Below are positions 8,217-19,574 of a stretch of 64,000 nucleotides of DNA, piece after piece (within the stretch, counting starts at the first letter, position 1; every line of letters starts with the position of its first letter). The notes beneath the pieces were generated by a model. That model was not told the origin of the DNA. It did not search any database and worked only from the letters and a program-made list of their open reading frames with translations. This DNA comes from JBHYGK01 sp051859045 (GTDB taxonomy: Bacteria; Pseudomonadota; Gammaproteobacteria; Xanthomonadales; Xanthomonadaceae), in the NCBI GenBank assembly GCA_051859045.1, contig JBHYGK010000003.1:19014-83013 (forward strand), read 5' to 3'. Made by a program: the position numbers and the translations under genes.

Positions 8217-8241
8217 TGCGTGCGGGGGGCGTGCGGCGGCC

Positions 8242-9207
8242 TCAGCCGGCGGCGACCTCGTAGGCGCCGTAGCCGCGCAGGCGCTGGTAGCGCTGCTCCA
8301 TCAGCGCGTCGAGCGGCATCGCCTCGAGCTGCTCGAGGTGGCGCAGCAGCTCGACCTTGAGCCGGCGCGCCATCTCCTCGGGATCGCGGTGCGCGCCGCC
8401 CAGCGGCTCGCGCACGATCTGGTCGACCAGGCCGTGCTCGAGCAGGCGGGTGGCGGTGAGGCCCAGCGCGTCGGCCGCGTCGCGGGCCTTGTCGGCGGAC
8501 TTCCACAGGATCGAGGCGCAGCCCTCCGGCGAGATCACCGAGTAGGTGCCGTACTCGAGCATCAGCGTGCGGTCGCCGACGCCGATGGCCAGCGCGCCGC
8601 CCGAGCCGCCCTCGCCGATCACCGTGCAGACGATCGGGATGCGCAGCTCGGCCATCTCGAGCAGGTTGCGCGCGATGGCCTCGGACTGGCCGCGCTCCTC
8701 CGCGCCCACGCCCGGGTAGGCGCCGGGGGTGTCGATGAAGGTGAACAGGGGCAGCTGGAAGCGTTCGGCCAGCTTCATCAGGCGCAGCGCCTTGCGGTAG
8801 CCCTCGGGGCGGGGCATGCCGAAGTTGCGCTTGATCTTGGACTTGGTGTCGCGGCCCTTCTGGTGGCCGATCACCACGCAGGCGCGGCCGGCGATGCGGG
8901 CCAGGCCGCCGACGATGGCGGCGTCGTCGGCGTAGGCGCGGTCGCCGGCGAGCTCGTGGAACTCGTCGCAGACCAGGCGCAGGTAGTCGAGGGTGTAGGG
9001 GCGCGCCGGATGGCGGGCGAGCTGGCTGATCTGCCAGCTGGTGAGGCTGTTGAAGATCTCGGCCGTGCGCGTGCGCAGCTTGTCCTGCAGGCCCTTGACC
9101 TCGTGCTCGACGTCCACGCCCGGCCCATGGCTGGCGTGGCGGAGCTCCTGGATCTTGGCCTCCAGTTCGGCGATCGGCTGCTCGAAATCGAGGAAGTTGG
9201 GATTCAT
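8242..9207 (-). CDS. accA: Acetyl-CoA carboxylase carboxyltransferase subunit alpha
   Basis: AccA pairs with AccD to move the carboxyl group from biotin to acetyl-CoA, giving malonyl-CoA for fatty acid synthesis. The protein is 321 residues, as usual. ATG 9207 gives MNPNFLDFEQPIAELEAKI, the standard N-terminus; a longer frame to 9255 was rejected. Carboxyltransferase landmarks are IGHQKGRD, FGMPRPEGYRKALR, FIDTPGAYPGVGAEERGQ and GEGGSGGALAIGVGD. It lies 110 bp downstream of dnaE, as in relatives, with its own likely promoter in the gap. The next gene on this strand should be tilS but is about 7.4 kb away. Confidence 0.98.
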   Translation of the reverse strand: MNPNFLDFEQPIAELEAKIQELRHASHGPGVDVEHEVKGLQDKLRTRTAEIFNSLTSWQISQLARHPARPYTLDYLRLVCDEFHELAGDRAYADDAAIVGGLARIAGRACVVIGHQKGRDTKSKIKRNFGMPRPEGYRKALRLMKLAERFQLPLFTFIDTPGAYPGVGAEERGQSEAIARNLLEMAELRIPIVCTVIGEGGSGGALAIGVGDRTLMLEYGTYSVISPEGCASILWKSADKARDAADALGLTATRLLEHGLVDQIVREPLGGAHRDPEEMARRLKVELLRHLEQLEAMPLDALMEQRYQRLRGYGAYEVAAG

Positions 9208-9244
9208 TGCATCGCGCGGTCTGGCCCCGGGGCGGGGAGGGGCG

Positions 9245-9273
9245 AGTATAGCCACGCTGGAGCAGCGGCTCTA
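9245..9273 (-). promoter_or_regulatory. Probable accA promoter
   Basis: TATACT (9245-9250, read on minus) matches TATAAT at five positions; TAGAGC (9268-9273) lies 17 nt upstream as a weak -35. It would give a 5' leader of about 30 nt for accA. Confidence 0.5.
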
Positions 9274-9295
9274 GGCGGAGTGAAGGTCCGTCCAG

Positions 9296-9315
9296 CCGGC
9301 CCCGGGCGGGGCCGG
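9296..9315 (-). terminator. GC hairpin directly after dnaE
   Basis: Perfect 8-bp stem (9296-9303/9308-9315) with a 4-base loop, starting 2 nt after the dnaE stop codon. There is no T tract, so it may be a weak terminator or an mRNA 3'-end stabiliser. Confidence 0.45.
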
Positions 9316-9317
9316 GC

Positions 9318-12854
<3,537 letters not shown>

Positions 12855-12862
12855 AGCGGGCC

Positions 12863-12891
12863 AGCCTAGTGGCCGCGTCGAGGGGGGACAA
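12863..12891 (-). promoter_or_regulatory. Probable dnaE promoter
   Basis: On minus, TTGTCC (12886-12891), 17-bp spacer, TAGGCT (12863-12868). The hexamer ends 8 nt before the dnaE ATG, so the predicted transcript starts at or next to the start codon. Confidence 0.5.
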
Positions 12892-12957
12892 GGCTTGACT
12901 TCGATGGCCCGCGGCCGGGCGCGGCGCGCACCGCGCGGGCCCGGACGGACGGCGGGC

Positions 12958-13599
12958 TCAGAGCAGCGGCGCGCCCTGCAGCGCCGCGCGCACCGGCGCG
13001 AAGCTGCGCCGGTGCGCGGGGCAGGGTCCGAGCCTGGCCAGCGCGGCGAGGTGCTCGGGCGTCGGGTAGCCCTTGTGCACGGCGAAGCCGTAGCCCGGCC
13101 AGGCGTCCTCGAGCGCCACCATCAGCCGGTCGCGGGCGACCTTGGCCAGGATCGAGGCGGCCGCGATCGCGGCGATCCGCGCGTCGCCCTTCACCACCGC
13201 CTCGGCGGGGCAGGGCAGGCCCGGCGGCACCCGGTTGCCGTCCACCAGCGCGCGCGCGGGCGTCGCGCGCAGGCCGGCCACCGCGCGGCGCATGCCCTCC
13301 AGCGTGGCGCCGAGGATGTTCAGGCGGTCGATCTCGGCGGCGTCGACGATCTCGATGCGCCAGTCCGCGGCCTCGGCCTGCACCCGCGGGAACAGTGCCT
13401 CGCGCCGCGCCTCGCTGAGCTGCTTGGAGTCGCCGAGGCCGGCGATGGGCCGGGCGGGGTCGAGCACCACGGCCGCCACCACCACCGGGCCCGCCAGCGG
13501 CCCGCGGCCGGCCTCGTCGACGCCGGCGAGGCCGGGGGCGTCGGGCCAGGCGGGGGGCGCGCGCCGGGCGCCGCGGCGCGCGGGCGCGGCCTCGCTCAT
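12958..13599 (-). CDS. rnhB: Ribonuclease HII
   Basis: RNase HII cleaves RNA in RNA-DNA hybrids and removes misincorporated ribonucleotides. The 213-residue protein has the metal-binding GVDEAGRGPLAGPVV (D and E of DEAGRG), GLGDSKQLSEARRE, VDGNRVP (catalytic D), VVKGDARIAAIAAASILAKVARDR and the C-terminal GYGFAVHKGYPTPEHL. ATG 13599 overlaps the lpxB stop by 4 bp (ATGA). It has an Ala/Arg-rich extension of about 20 residues before the core. Confidence 0.97.
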   Translation of the reverse strand: MSEAAPARRGARRAPPAWPDAPGLAGVDEAGRGPLAGPVVVAAVVLDPARPIAGLGDSKQLSEARREALFPRVQAEAADWRIEIVDAAEIDRLNILGATLEGMRRAVAGLRATPARALVDGNRVPPGLPCPAEAVVKGDARIAAIAAASILAKVARDRLMVALEDAWPGYGFAVHKGYPTPEHLAALARLGPCPAHRRSFAPVRAALQGAPLL

Positions 13600-14849
13600 G
13601 CGGACGCGGCGGCGCCGGCGGGCGCGGCGAGCAGCGCGGCGATGGCGTCGGCGGCGCGCGCCGAGGCGTCCTGGCGCAGGGCCTCGTGCAGGCGCAGGTA
13701 ATCGGCCTGCAGCGCGGCCGCGCGGGCGGGGTCGTCGAGCAGCGGGGCCAGCGCGTCGGCCAGCGCCTCGGGCGTGCAGTCGTCCTGCATGCGCTCGGGG
13801 GCCAGCTCGCGACCGTCGAGCAGGTGCGCGGAGAGGATGTTGGGCAGGCTGTAGCGCGCCACCTTGAGCAGGCCCAGGCGCCGGACGATCCAGTGGGTCA
13901 GCGGCGCGATCCGGTAGCCCACCACCATCGGGCGCTTGGCCAGCATCGCCTCGAGCGCCGCGGTGCCCGAGGCCAGCAGCACGGCGTCGGCGGCCAGCAT
14001 CGCCTCGTGGGCGCCGCCGTCGAGCACGCGCAGGCGCCCGGCGAGGGCGCCCGGCAGCGTGCCGGCCTCGCGCGCGGCGGCGAGCGCGGCGTCGATGGCG
14101 TCGCGGCAGGCCGGGTTGGCGGCCGGCAGCAGCACCTGCAGGTCGGGCCGGTCGGCGAGCACGCGCGCGGCGGCGCCGAGGAAGTCCGGCAGCAGGCGGC
14201 GGATCTCGCCCAGCCGCGAGCCGGGCAGCAGGGCCAGCACGCGGGCGTCCGCGGCGAGGCCCAGCCCGGCGCGCGCGCCGGCGCGGTCGGGCTGCAGCGG
14301 GAAGCTCTCGGCCAGCGGGTGGCCCACGAACACCGCGCGCGTGCCGGCCGCGTCGCTGCCCGGCGCGGCCGCGGCCGCGGCCGCGTGCCGCGCGTAGATC
14401 GGCGGCTCCATCGGGAACAGGCACAGCACCAGGTCGGCGGAGCGCGCGATGGTCGCCGCGCGGCCCTCGCGCCAGGCCCAGATCGAGGGGCTGACGTAGT
14501 GCGCGGTGCGCAGCCCGCGGCGCTTGAGCCAGCGCTCCACGGGCAGGTTGAAGTCGGGGGCGTCGATGCCGATGAACACGTCCGGCCGCCAGGCCAGCAC
14601 GCGGCGGCGGAAGCCGGCGCGCAGGCGCAGCAGCCGCGGCAGGTGGGCCAGCACCTCGGCCAGGCCCATCACCGCGAGTTCGTCGCTGGCGTGCCAGGCC
14701 TCGACGCCGGCCGCGCGCATCCGCGGCCCGGCGATGCCGGCGAACTCGGCGTCGGGGAAGCGCGCGCGCAGCGCCTGCACCAGCGGGGCGCCCAGCAGGT
14801 CGCCCGAGGCCTCGCCGGCCACCAGGCAGATGCGGGGCGCGCGGTTCAT
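13596..14849 (-). CDS. lpxB: Lipid-A-disaccharide synthase
   Basis: LpxB joins UDP-2,3-diacylglucosamine and lipid X to make the lipid A disaccharide at the inner membrane. The 417-residue protein starts RICLVAGEASGDLLGA (family GExSGD), has PDVFIGIDAPDFNLPVERWLKRRG, HYVSPSIWAWREGR, LCLFPMEPPIY, FVGHPLAES, LLPGSRLGEIRRLLP and LLASGTAALEAMLAKRPMVVGYRI. An Ala-rich insertion (near residue 160) sits before FVGHPL. It overlaps lpxA and rnhB by 4 bp each, in the usual lpxD-fabZ-lpxA-lpxB order. Confidence 0.98.
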   Translation of the reverse strand: MNRAPRICLVAGEASGDLLGAPLVQALRARFPDAEFAGIAGPRMRAAGVEAWHASDELAVMGLAEVLAHLPRLLRLRAGFRRRVLAWRPDVFIGIDAPDFNLPVERWLKRRGLRTAHYVSPSIWAWREGRAATIARSADLVLCLFPMEPPIYARHAAAAAAAPGSDAAGTRAVFVGHPLAESFPLQPDRAGARAGLGLAADARVLALLPGSRLGEIRRLLPDFLGAAARVLADRPDLQVLLPAANPACRDAIDAALAAAREAGTLPGALAGRLRVLDGGAHEAMLAADAVLLASGTAALEAMLAKRPMVVGYRIAPLTHWIVRRLGLLKVARYSLPNILSAHLLDGRELAPERMQDDCTPEALADALAPLLDDPARAAALQADYLRLHEALRQDASARAADAIAALLAAPAGAAASA

Positions 14850-15625
14850 CGCGCCAGCGAGCGCTCGGAGCGGTCGATGAACTCCAGCATCCGGCGCACG
14901 TCCTCGCTGGCCACGGCCTGCTCGGCGAGCTGCAGCTTGGCCTCGGCCAGCGGCAGGCCGGCCATGTACAGCGTGCGGTAGGCCTTCTTGATCGCGCTGA
15001 TGCGCTCGGCGCTGAAGCCGCGGCGCTTGAGGCCCTCGCTGTTCACGCCGCGCGGCACCGCGTACTGGCCGGCCGCGTACACGAACGGGGGCACGTCGCG
15101 GTTGACCGCCGCGGAGATCGCGGTGAAGGCGTGCGCGCCGATCTTGCAGAACTGGTGGATGCCGGTGAAGCCACCCAGGATCACGTGGTCCTCGACGGTG
15201 ACGTGGCCGGCCAGCGTGGCGTTGTTCGCGAACACGCAGTGGTTGCCCACCACGCAGTCGTGCGCGATGTGCACGTAGGCCATGATCCAGTTGTCATCGC
15301 CGATCCGGGTCACCGCGCCGCCGTCGGGGGTGCCGCGCGAGAAGGTGGTGAACTCGAAGATCGTGTTGCGGTCGCCGATCACCAGCTCGGTGCGCTCGCC
15401 GCGGAACTTCTTGTCCTGCGGGTCGCCGCCCAGCGAGGCGTGGTGGTGGATGGCGTTGTCGCGGCCGATCGTGGTCGGGCCGGTGATCACGCAGTGCGCG
15501 CCGATCCGGGTGCCGGCGCCGACGACGACGTCCGGGCCGATCAGCGTGTACGGGCCGACGGTGACGTCGTCGGCCAGGCGCGCGCCCGGGTCGATGATCG
15601 CGGTGGGGTGGAGGCCGGCGCTCAC
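14846..15625 (-). CDS. lpxA: Acyl-ACP--UDP-N-acetylglucosamine O-acyltransferase
   Basis: LpxA performs the first step of lipid A synthesis. The 259-residue left-handed beta-helix begins at LHPTAIIDPGARLADDV, carries many hexapeptide repeats, the HHHASLGGDPQDKKF segment and the catalytic-His region VHIAHDCVVGNH, and ends in the helical VPRGVNSEGLKRRGFS domain. The start is GTG 15625: it overlaps the fabZ stop in the same GTGA manner as its neighbours, and GGGAG lies 9 nt upstream. A longer frame to 15649 was rejected. Confidence 0.96.
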   Translation of the reverse strand: MSAGLHPTAIIDPGARLADDVTVGPYTLIGPDVVVGAGTRIGAHCVITGPTTIGRDNAIHHHASLGGDPQDKKFRGERTELVIGDRNTIFEFTTFSRGTPDGGAVTRIGDDNWIMAYVHIAHDCVVGNHCVFANNATLAGHVTVEDHVILGGFTGIHQFCKIGAHAFTAISAAVNRDVPPFVYAAGQYAVPRGVNSEGLKRRGFSAERISAIKKAYRTLYMAGLPLAEAKLQLAEQAVASEDVRRMLEFIDRSERSLAR

Positions 15626-16089
15626 TTCGAGCCGCTCCCTTCCGCGCACAGCACGTCGGCGCTGGCGACCACGTGGCCGTCGACCGAGGCCTCGCAGGCG
15701 TACATCGCCATGTTGCGGATCACCCGCTTGAGGGTCACGTCGAGCACCAGCTGGTCGCCCGGCACCACCATCCGCGAGAAGCGGGCGTTGTCGACCTTCA
15801 CCAGGTAGAACAGCTTGCCCTCGGACGGCGCGCAGTTCCCGCCGGAGAGCTGCGAGAGCAGGCCGCCGGCCTGGGCCAGCGCCTCGATCACCAGCACGCC
15901 CGGCATCACCGGGTGGCCGGGGAAGTGGCCCTGAAAGAAGGGCTCGTTGATGGTGACGTTCTTGATCGCCCGGATCGACTTGCCCGGGTCGAGCGCGATC
16001 ACGCGGTCGACCAGCAGGAAGGGATAACGATGCGGCAGCAGGGCCTGGATCGCGACGGCGTCGACGGGGAGCTGGCAGGGCGAAGTCAT
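15622..16089 (-). CDS. fabZ: 3-hydroxyacyl-[acyl-carrier-protein] dehydratase FabZ
   Basis: Hot-dog-fold dehydratase of fatty acid elongation, 155 residues. LLPHRYPFLLVDRV, the catalytic-His FQGHFPGHPVMPGVLVIEAL (His in the first HFPGHP, Glu in VIEALAQ), and VDNARFSRMVVPGDQL are all present. It starts at ATG 16089 in a 4-bp overlap with lpxD and lies inside the lipid A operon, where it competes with LpxA for hydroxyacyl-ACP. Confidence 0.98.
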   Translation of the reverse strand: MTSPCQLPVDAVAIQALLPHRYPFLLVDRVIALDPGKSIRAIKNVTINEPFFQGHFPGHPVMPGVLVIEALAQAGGLLSQLSGGNCAPSEGKLFYLVKVDNARFSRMVVPGDQLVLDVTLKRVIRNMAMYACEASVDGHVVASADVLCAEGSGSK

Positions 16090-17135
16090 TCGGTGTCCTT
16101 GGTGGAGTCGGCGTCGGGGAGCGCGTGCTTCTCGAGCCGGATCAGGCGCCGGGCGAGCTCGTCGAGCTGGCGCAGGCGCGCGGCGTTGCGGCGCCAGGCG
16201 CGGGTTTCCTGCACGGCCATGCCGGAGGAGTACTCGCCGGGCGAGGTGATGGACTGGCTGACCAGGCTCATCGCGGTGATGGTGACCTTGTCGCAGACCT
16301 CGAGGTGGCCGAGGATGCCGGCGCCGCCGCCGACCAGGCACCAGCGGCCGATCCTCGCGGAGCCGGCCACGGCCGAGCAGCCCGCCATCGCGGTGTGCGC
16401 GCCGATGCGCACGTTGTGGCCGACCTGGATCTGGTTGTCGAGGCGCACGTCCTCCTCGAGCACGGTGTCGTCGAGCGCGCCGCGGTCGATCGTGGTGTTG
16501 GCGCCGATCTCGCAGTCGTCGCCCACCACCACGCCGCCGAGCTGGGGCACCTTGATCCAGTGGCCCTCGTGCACGGCCAGGCCGAAGCCGTCGGCGCCCA
16601 GCACGGCGCCGGGATGCACCAGCACCCGCGCGCCCAGCCGCACCCGGGTCACCAGCGTCACCCGCGCCACCAGCTCGCAGCCGGGGCCGACGACGCAGTC
16701 CTCGCCGACGACGCAGTGCGGGCCGAGGATCGCGCCGGCCTCGACGCGCGAGCGCGCGCCGATGGCCACGAACGGGCCCACGTGGGCGTCGGGCGCGACC
16801 TCGGCGCTGGGATCGATGGCGGCGCTGGGATGCACGCCGGGCGGGCGCGCGGGGCGCGGCTCGAACAGCGCGGCGGCGCGGGCGTAGGCCGCGTAGGGAT
16901 CGCGGGCCACGAGGCAGGGCACCGGGCAGCCGGCGGCGTCCTCGGCCCGCAGCACCACCGCTCCCGCCCGGGTCCGGGCGAGGTCGGCGCGGTAGCGCGG
17001 GTTGGCGAGGAAGGCGAGCTGGCCCGGGCCGGCGTTGGCCAGCGTGCCGACGCCGTGGATCACGGTGCCGGCGTCGCCGATGGCCTCGAGGCCGAGCCGC
17101 CCGGCGATCTCGCCGAGCGTCGCTGACTGGAGCAT
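16086..17135 (-). CDS. lpxD: UDP-3-O-(3-hydroxyacyl)glucosamine N-acyltransferase
   Basis: LpxD adds the N-linked acyl chain in lipid A synthesis. The 349-residue protein has the N-terminal uridine-binding domain (ATLGEIAGRLG, LAFLANPRYR), a hexapeptide beta-helix, ANTTIDRGALDDTVL and the catalytic-His region QIQVGHNVRIGAHT, and a C-terminal coiled helix (RLRQLDELARRLIRLEKH). It starts 29 bp after the bamA stop. No skp/ompH gene lies between bamA and lpxD. A TAGCCT hexamer about 24 nt before the ATG could be an extra promoter. Confidence 0.98.
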   Translation of the reverse strand: MLQSATLGEIAGRLGLEAIGDAGTVIHGVGTLANAGPGQLAFLANPRYRADLARTRAGAVVLRAEDAAGCPVPCLVARDPYAAYARAAALFEPRPARPPGVHPSAAIDPSAEVAPDAHVGPFVAIGARSRVEAGAILGPHCVVGEDCVVGPGCELVARVTLVTRVRLGARVLVHPGAVLGADGFGLAVHEGHWIKVPQLGGVVVGDDCEIGANTTIDRGALDDTVLEEDVRLDNQIQVGHNVRIGAHTAMAGCSAVAGSARIGRWCLVGGGAGILGHLEVCDKVTITAMSLVSQSITSPGEYSSGMAVQETRAWRRNAARLRQLDELARRLIRLEKHALPDADSTKDTE

Positions 17136-17164
17136 GGCCGCCTCCCCGCCGCCAGGCTAGGACG

Positions 17165-19516
17165 TCAGAACGTCGTGCCGAACGTGAACTGCAGGCGCTC
17201 GGTCCGGTCGTTGCGGTCGGTGTTGAACGGGATCGCGTAGCTGATGACGATCGGGCCGATCGGCGCGCGCCACTGCAGCGCGACGCCCGCGGAGTAGCGG
17301 AACTCGCGCATCTCCCAGGTATCCCAGCTCTCGTAGACGTTGCCGAAGTCGACGAAGGCCGACAGGCGCGCCGCCGGGCTGTCGAAGACGGTCGGGAACA
17401 CGAACTCCAGCTGGCCGACGGTCTTCACCGCGCCGCCGATGGGCTGCAGGTTGGTCTCGACCAGCGGGCTGTTGATGTCGAGCGGGTCGGACGAGAAGAA
17501 CACGCCGGCCTGCGGGCCGAGGGTGTTGTCGCGGTAGCCGCGGATGGAGCGCGTGCCGCCGGCGTAGAAGTTCTCGAAGAACGGCAGGCCGAGGTCGGCG
17601 TTGCTGCCGTAGGCGTCGCCGTAGCCGATCTCGGCGCCGGTGCGCAGCACGAGCCAGCGCGCGATCGGCCAGTAGCGCGAGAACTCGTACTCGAGCTTGT
17701 AGTACTCGGCTGTGGAGCCGGGCAGGGTGATCTCGGCGCCCAGGCGCTGGTAGGTGCCGCGGGTCGGGGCGAAGAAGTCGTTGCGCGAGTCGCGCGCCCA
17801 GGCCAGCTCGGTGCGCCAGGACTTGAAGGTGCGGTTGCCGATGGCGTCGATGTAGTCGATGGCCTCGGTCGGGGTGAAGCCCGAGAAGGTCAGGATCTCG
17901 TTGCTGTCGAGGCCGAAGGCCACCGACACCGAGTCGGTCTCGGTCAGCGGGATGCCGAGCACCACCTGGCCGGCCGCGCTGGTCGACGAGTAGTTGGCGA
18001 TGTTGAAGTCGCTCTGGTCGAACTCGCGGAAGAACAGGTTGTAGCCCAGCGAGACGCCGTCGTCGGTGAAGTAGGGGTCGACGTAGCTGAAGGCGTAGCT
18101 CGAGGAGTAGTCGTTGTCCTGGACGGTGACGCCGACGCGGCTGCCGCCGCCGAGGAAGTTGTTCTCCTGCAGCTGCACCGAGGTGATCAGGCCGGAGAGC
18201 TGCGAGTAGCCGAGGCCGAACTGGAACTGGCCGGAGTTGGTCTCCTTGACGTCGTAGACCACGTCGACCAGGTCGTCGCTGCCCGGCACGGCCGGCGTGG
18301 TGACCTCGACGGTCTCGAAGAAGCCCAGGCGCTGCAGGCGGATCTTGGAGCGGTCGACCGCGGCCTGCGAGAACCAGGCGCCCTCGAACTGGCGCATCTC
18401 GCGGCGCAGGACCTCGTCGGCGGTGCGGGTGTTGCCGGTGAAGCTGACCCGGCGGACCTGCACGCGCGGGCCCGGCTCGACGAAGAAGTTGATCGCGACG
18501 GTGCGGTTCTCGCGGTCGAGCTCCGGCACCGGGGTGACCTCGGCGAACGCGTAGCCGATGTTGCCCAGCACGGCGGTCATGGCATCGGAGGTGAACTCGA
18601 GCATGCGCCGCGAGAACACCTGGCCCTCGCGGACCATCACCAGCTTCTCGGCTTCCTCGAGCGGGATGATGGTGTCGCCGGTGACGCGGATCTCGCCGAG
18701 GGTGTAGACCTCGCCCTCGTTGACGTTGGCGCTGATGTACATCTCGCGGCGGTCGGGGCTGATCGAGACCTGGCTGGAGTCGACGGTGAAGTCGACGTAG
18801 CCGCGGTCGAGGTAGAAGCTCGAGAGCTTCTCGAGGTCGCCGGAGAGCTTCTCGCGCGAGTACTGGTCGTCGCGGCGGTACCAGCTCAGCCAGTTGCTCT
18901 CGCGCGACTCCCACGCCTCGAGGATCTCCTCGTCGGTGAAGGTCTCGTTGCCGGTCAGGTTGACGTGGCGGATGCGCGCGGCCTTGCCCTCGACGATGTT
19001 GAGGGTGACGTCGACGCGGTTGCGGTCGAGCTCGGTGACCTGCGGGGTGATGGTGACGTTGTACTTGCCGCGGTTGTTGTACTGCCGCGTGAGCTCCTGG
19101 GTGACCCGGTCCAGGCTCAGGCGCGAGAAGGTCTCGCCCTCGGCGAGGCCGATGCCGGCGAGGCCGCGGGTGAGCTCCTCGGTCTTGATGTCCTTGTTGC
19201 CGACCAGCACGACCTGGTTGATCGCCGGGCGCTCGACCACGCGCACCACCAGGATGTCGCCCTGGCGCTCGAGGCTGACGTCGTTGAAGAAGCCGGTCCG
19301 GAACAGCGCGCGGATCGCCTCGCCGGCCGAGGCCTGGTCGACGGTGTCGCCGCGCTCGACCGGGAGGTAGGTGAAGACCGTGCCGGAGGAGATGCGCTGC
19401 AGGCCATCCACGCGGATGTCGGCGGCGCGGAAGGCCTGGAAGTTCTGGGCGGCTGCCGGGGTGGCCAGGGCGGAGGCCAGGGCAAGGGCCAGCAGGCGGC
19501 GGGCGGTTCGCGTCAT
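17165..19516 (-). CDS. bamA: Outer membrane protein assembly factor BamA
   Basis: Core of the BAM complex that folds outer-membrane beta-barrels. The 783-residue precursor has a signal peptide ending ATPAAAQ, five POTRA domains (first from FRAADIRVDGLQRISSGTVF, others at INQVVLVGNKDIKTEEL, ARIRHVNLTGNETFTDEEI, YTLGEIRVTGDTIIP, VQVRRVSFTGNTRTADEVL), and a 16-strand barrel with the loop-6 SIRGYRDNTLGP (VRGF/Y motif) and C-terminal RLQFTFGTTF ending in Phe. It lies between rseP and lpxD as in most gammaproteobacteria. Confidence 0.98.
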   Translation of the reverse strand: MTRTARRLLALALASALATPAAAQNFQAFRAADIRVDGLQRISSGTVFTYLPVERGDTVDQASAGEAIRALFRTGFFNDVSLERQGDILVVRVVERPAINQVVLVGNKDIKTEELTRGLAGIGLAEGETFSRLSLDRVTQELTRQYNNRGKYNVTITPQVTELDRNRVDVTLNIVEGKAARIRHVNLTGNETFTDEEILEAWESRESNWLSWYRRDDQYSREKLSGDLEKLSSFYLDRGYVDFTVDSSQVSISPDRREMYISANVNEGEVYTLGEIRVTGDTIIPLEEAEKLVMVREGQVFSRRMLEFTSDAMTAVLGNIGYAFAEVTPVPELDRENRTVAINFFVEPGPRVQVRRVSFTGNTRTADEVLRREMRQFEGAWFSQAAVDRSKIRLQRLGFFETVEVTTPAVPGSDDLVDVVYDVKETNSGQFQFGLGYSQLSGLITSVQLQENNFLGGGSRVGVTVQDNDYSSSYAFSYVDPYFTDDGVSLGYNLFFREFDQSDFNIANYSSTSAAGQVVLGIPLTETDSVSVAFGLDSNEILTFSGFTPTEAIDYIDAIGNRTFKSWRTELAWARDSRNDFFAPTRGTYQRLGAEITLPGSTAEYYKLEYEFSRYWPIARWLVLRTGAEIGYGDAYGSNADLGLPFFENFYAGGTRSIRGYRDNTLGPQAGVFFSSDPLDINSPLVETNLQPIGGAVKTVGQLEFVFPTVFDSPAARLSAFVDFGNVYESWDTWEMREFRYSAGVALQWRAPIGPIVISYAIPFNTDRNDRTERLQFTFGTTF

Positions 19517-19574
19517 GTCACGTCCGGAGCAGGTCGGCCGGGCTTGCGCGCGGCCAGGGGGCGGGTGTGGGGGA

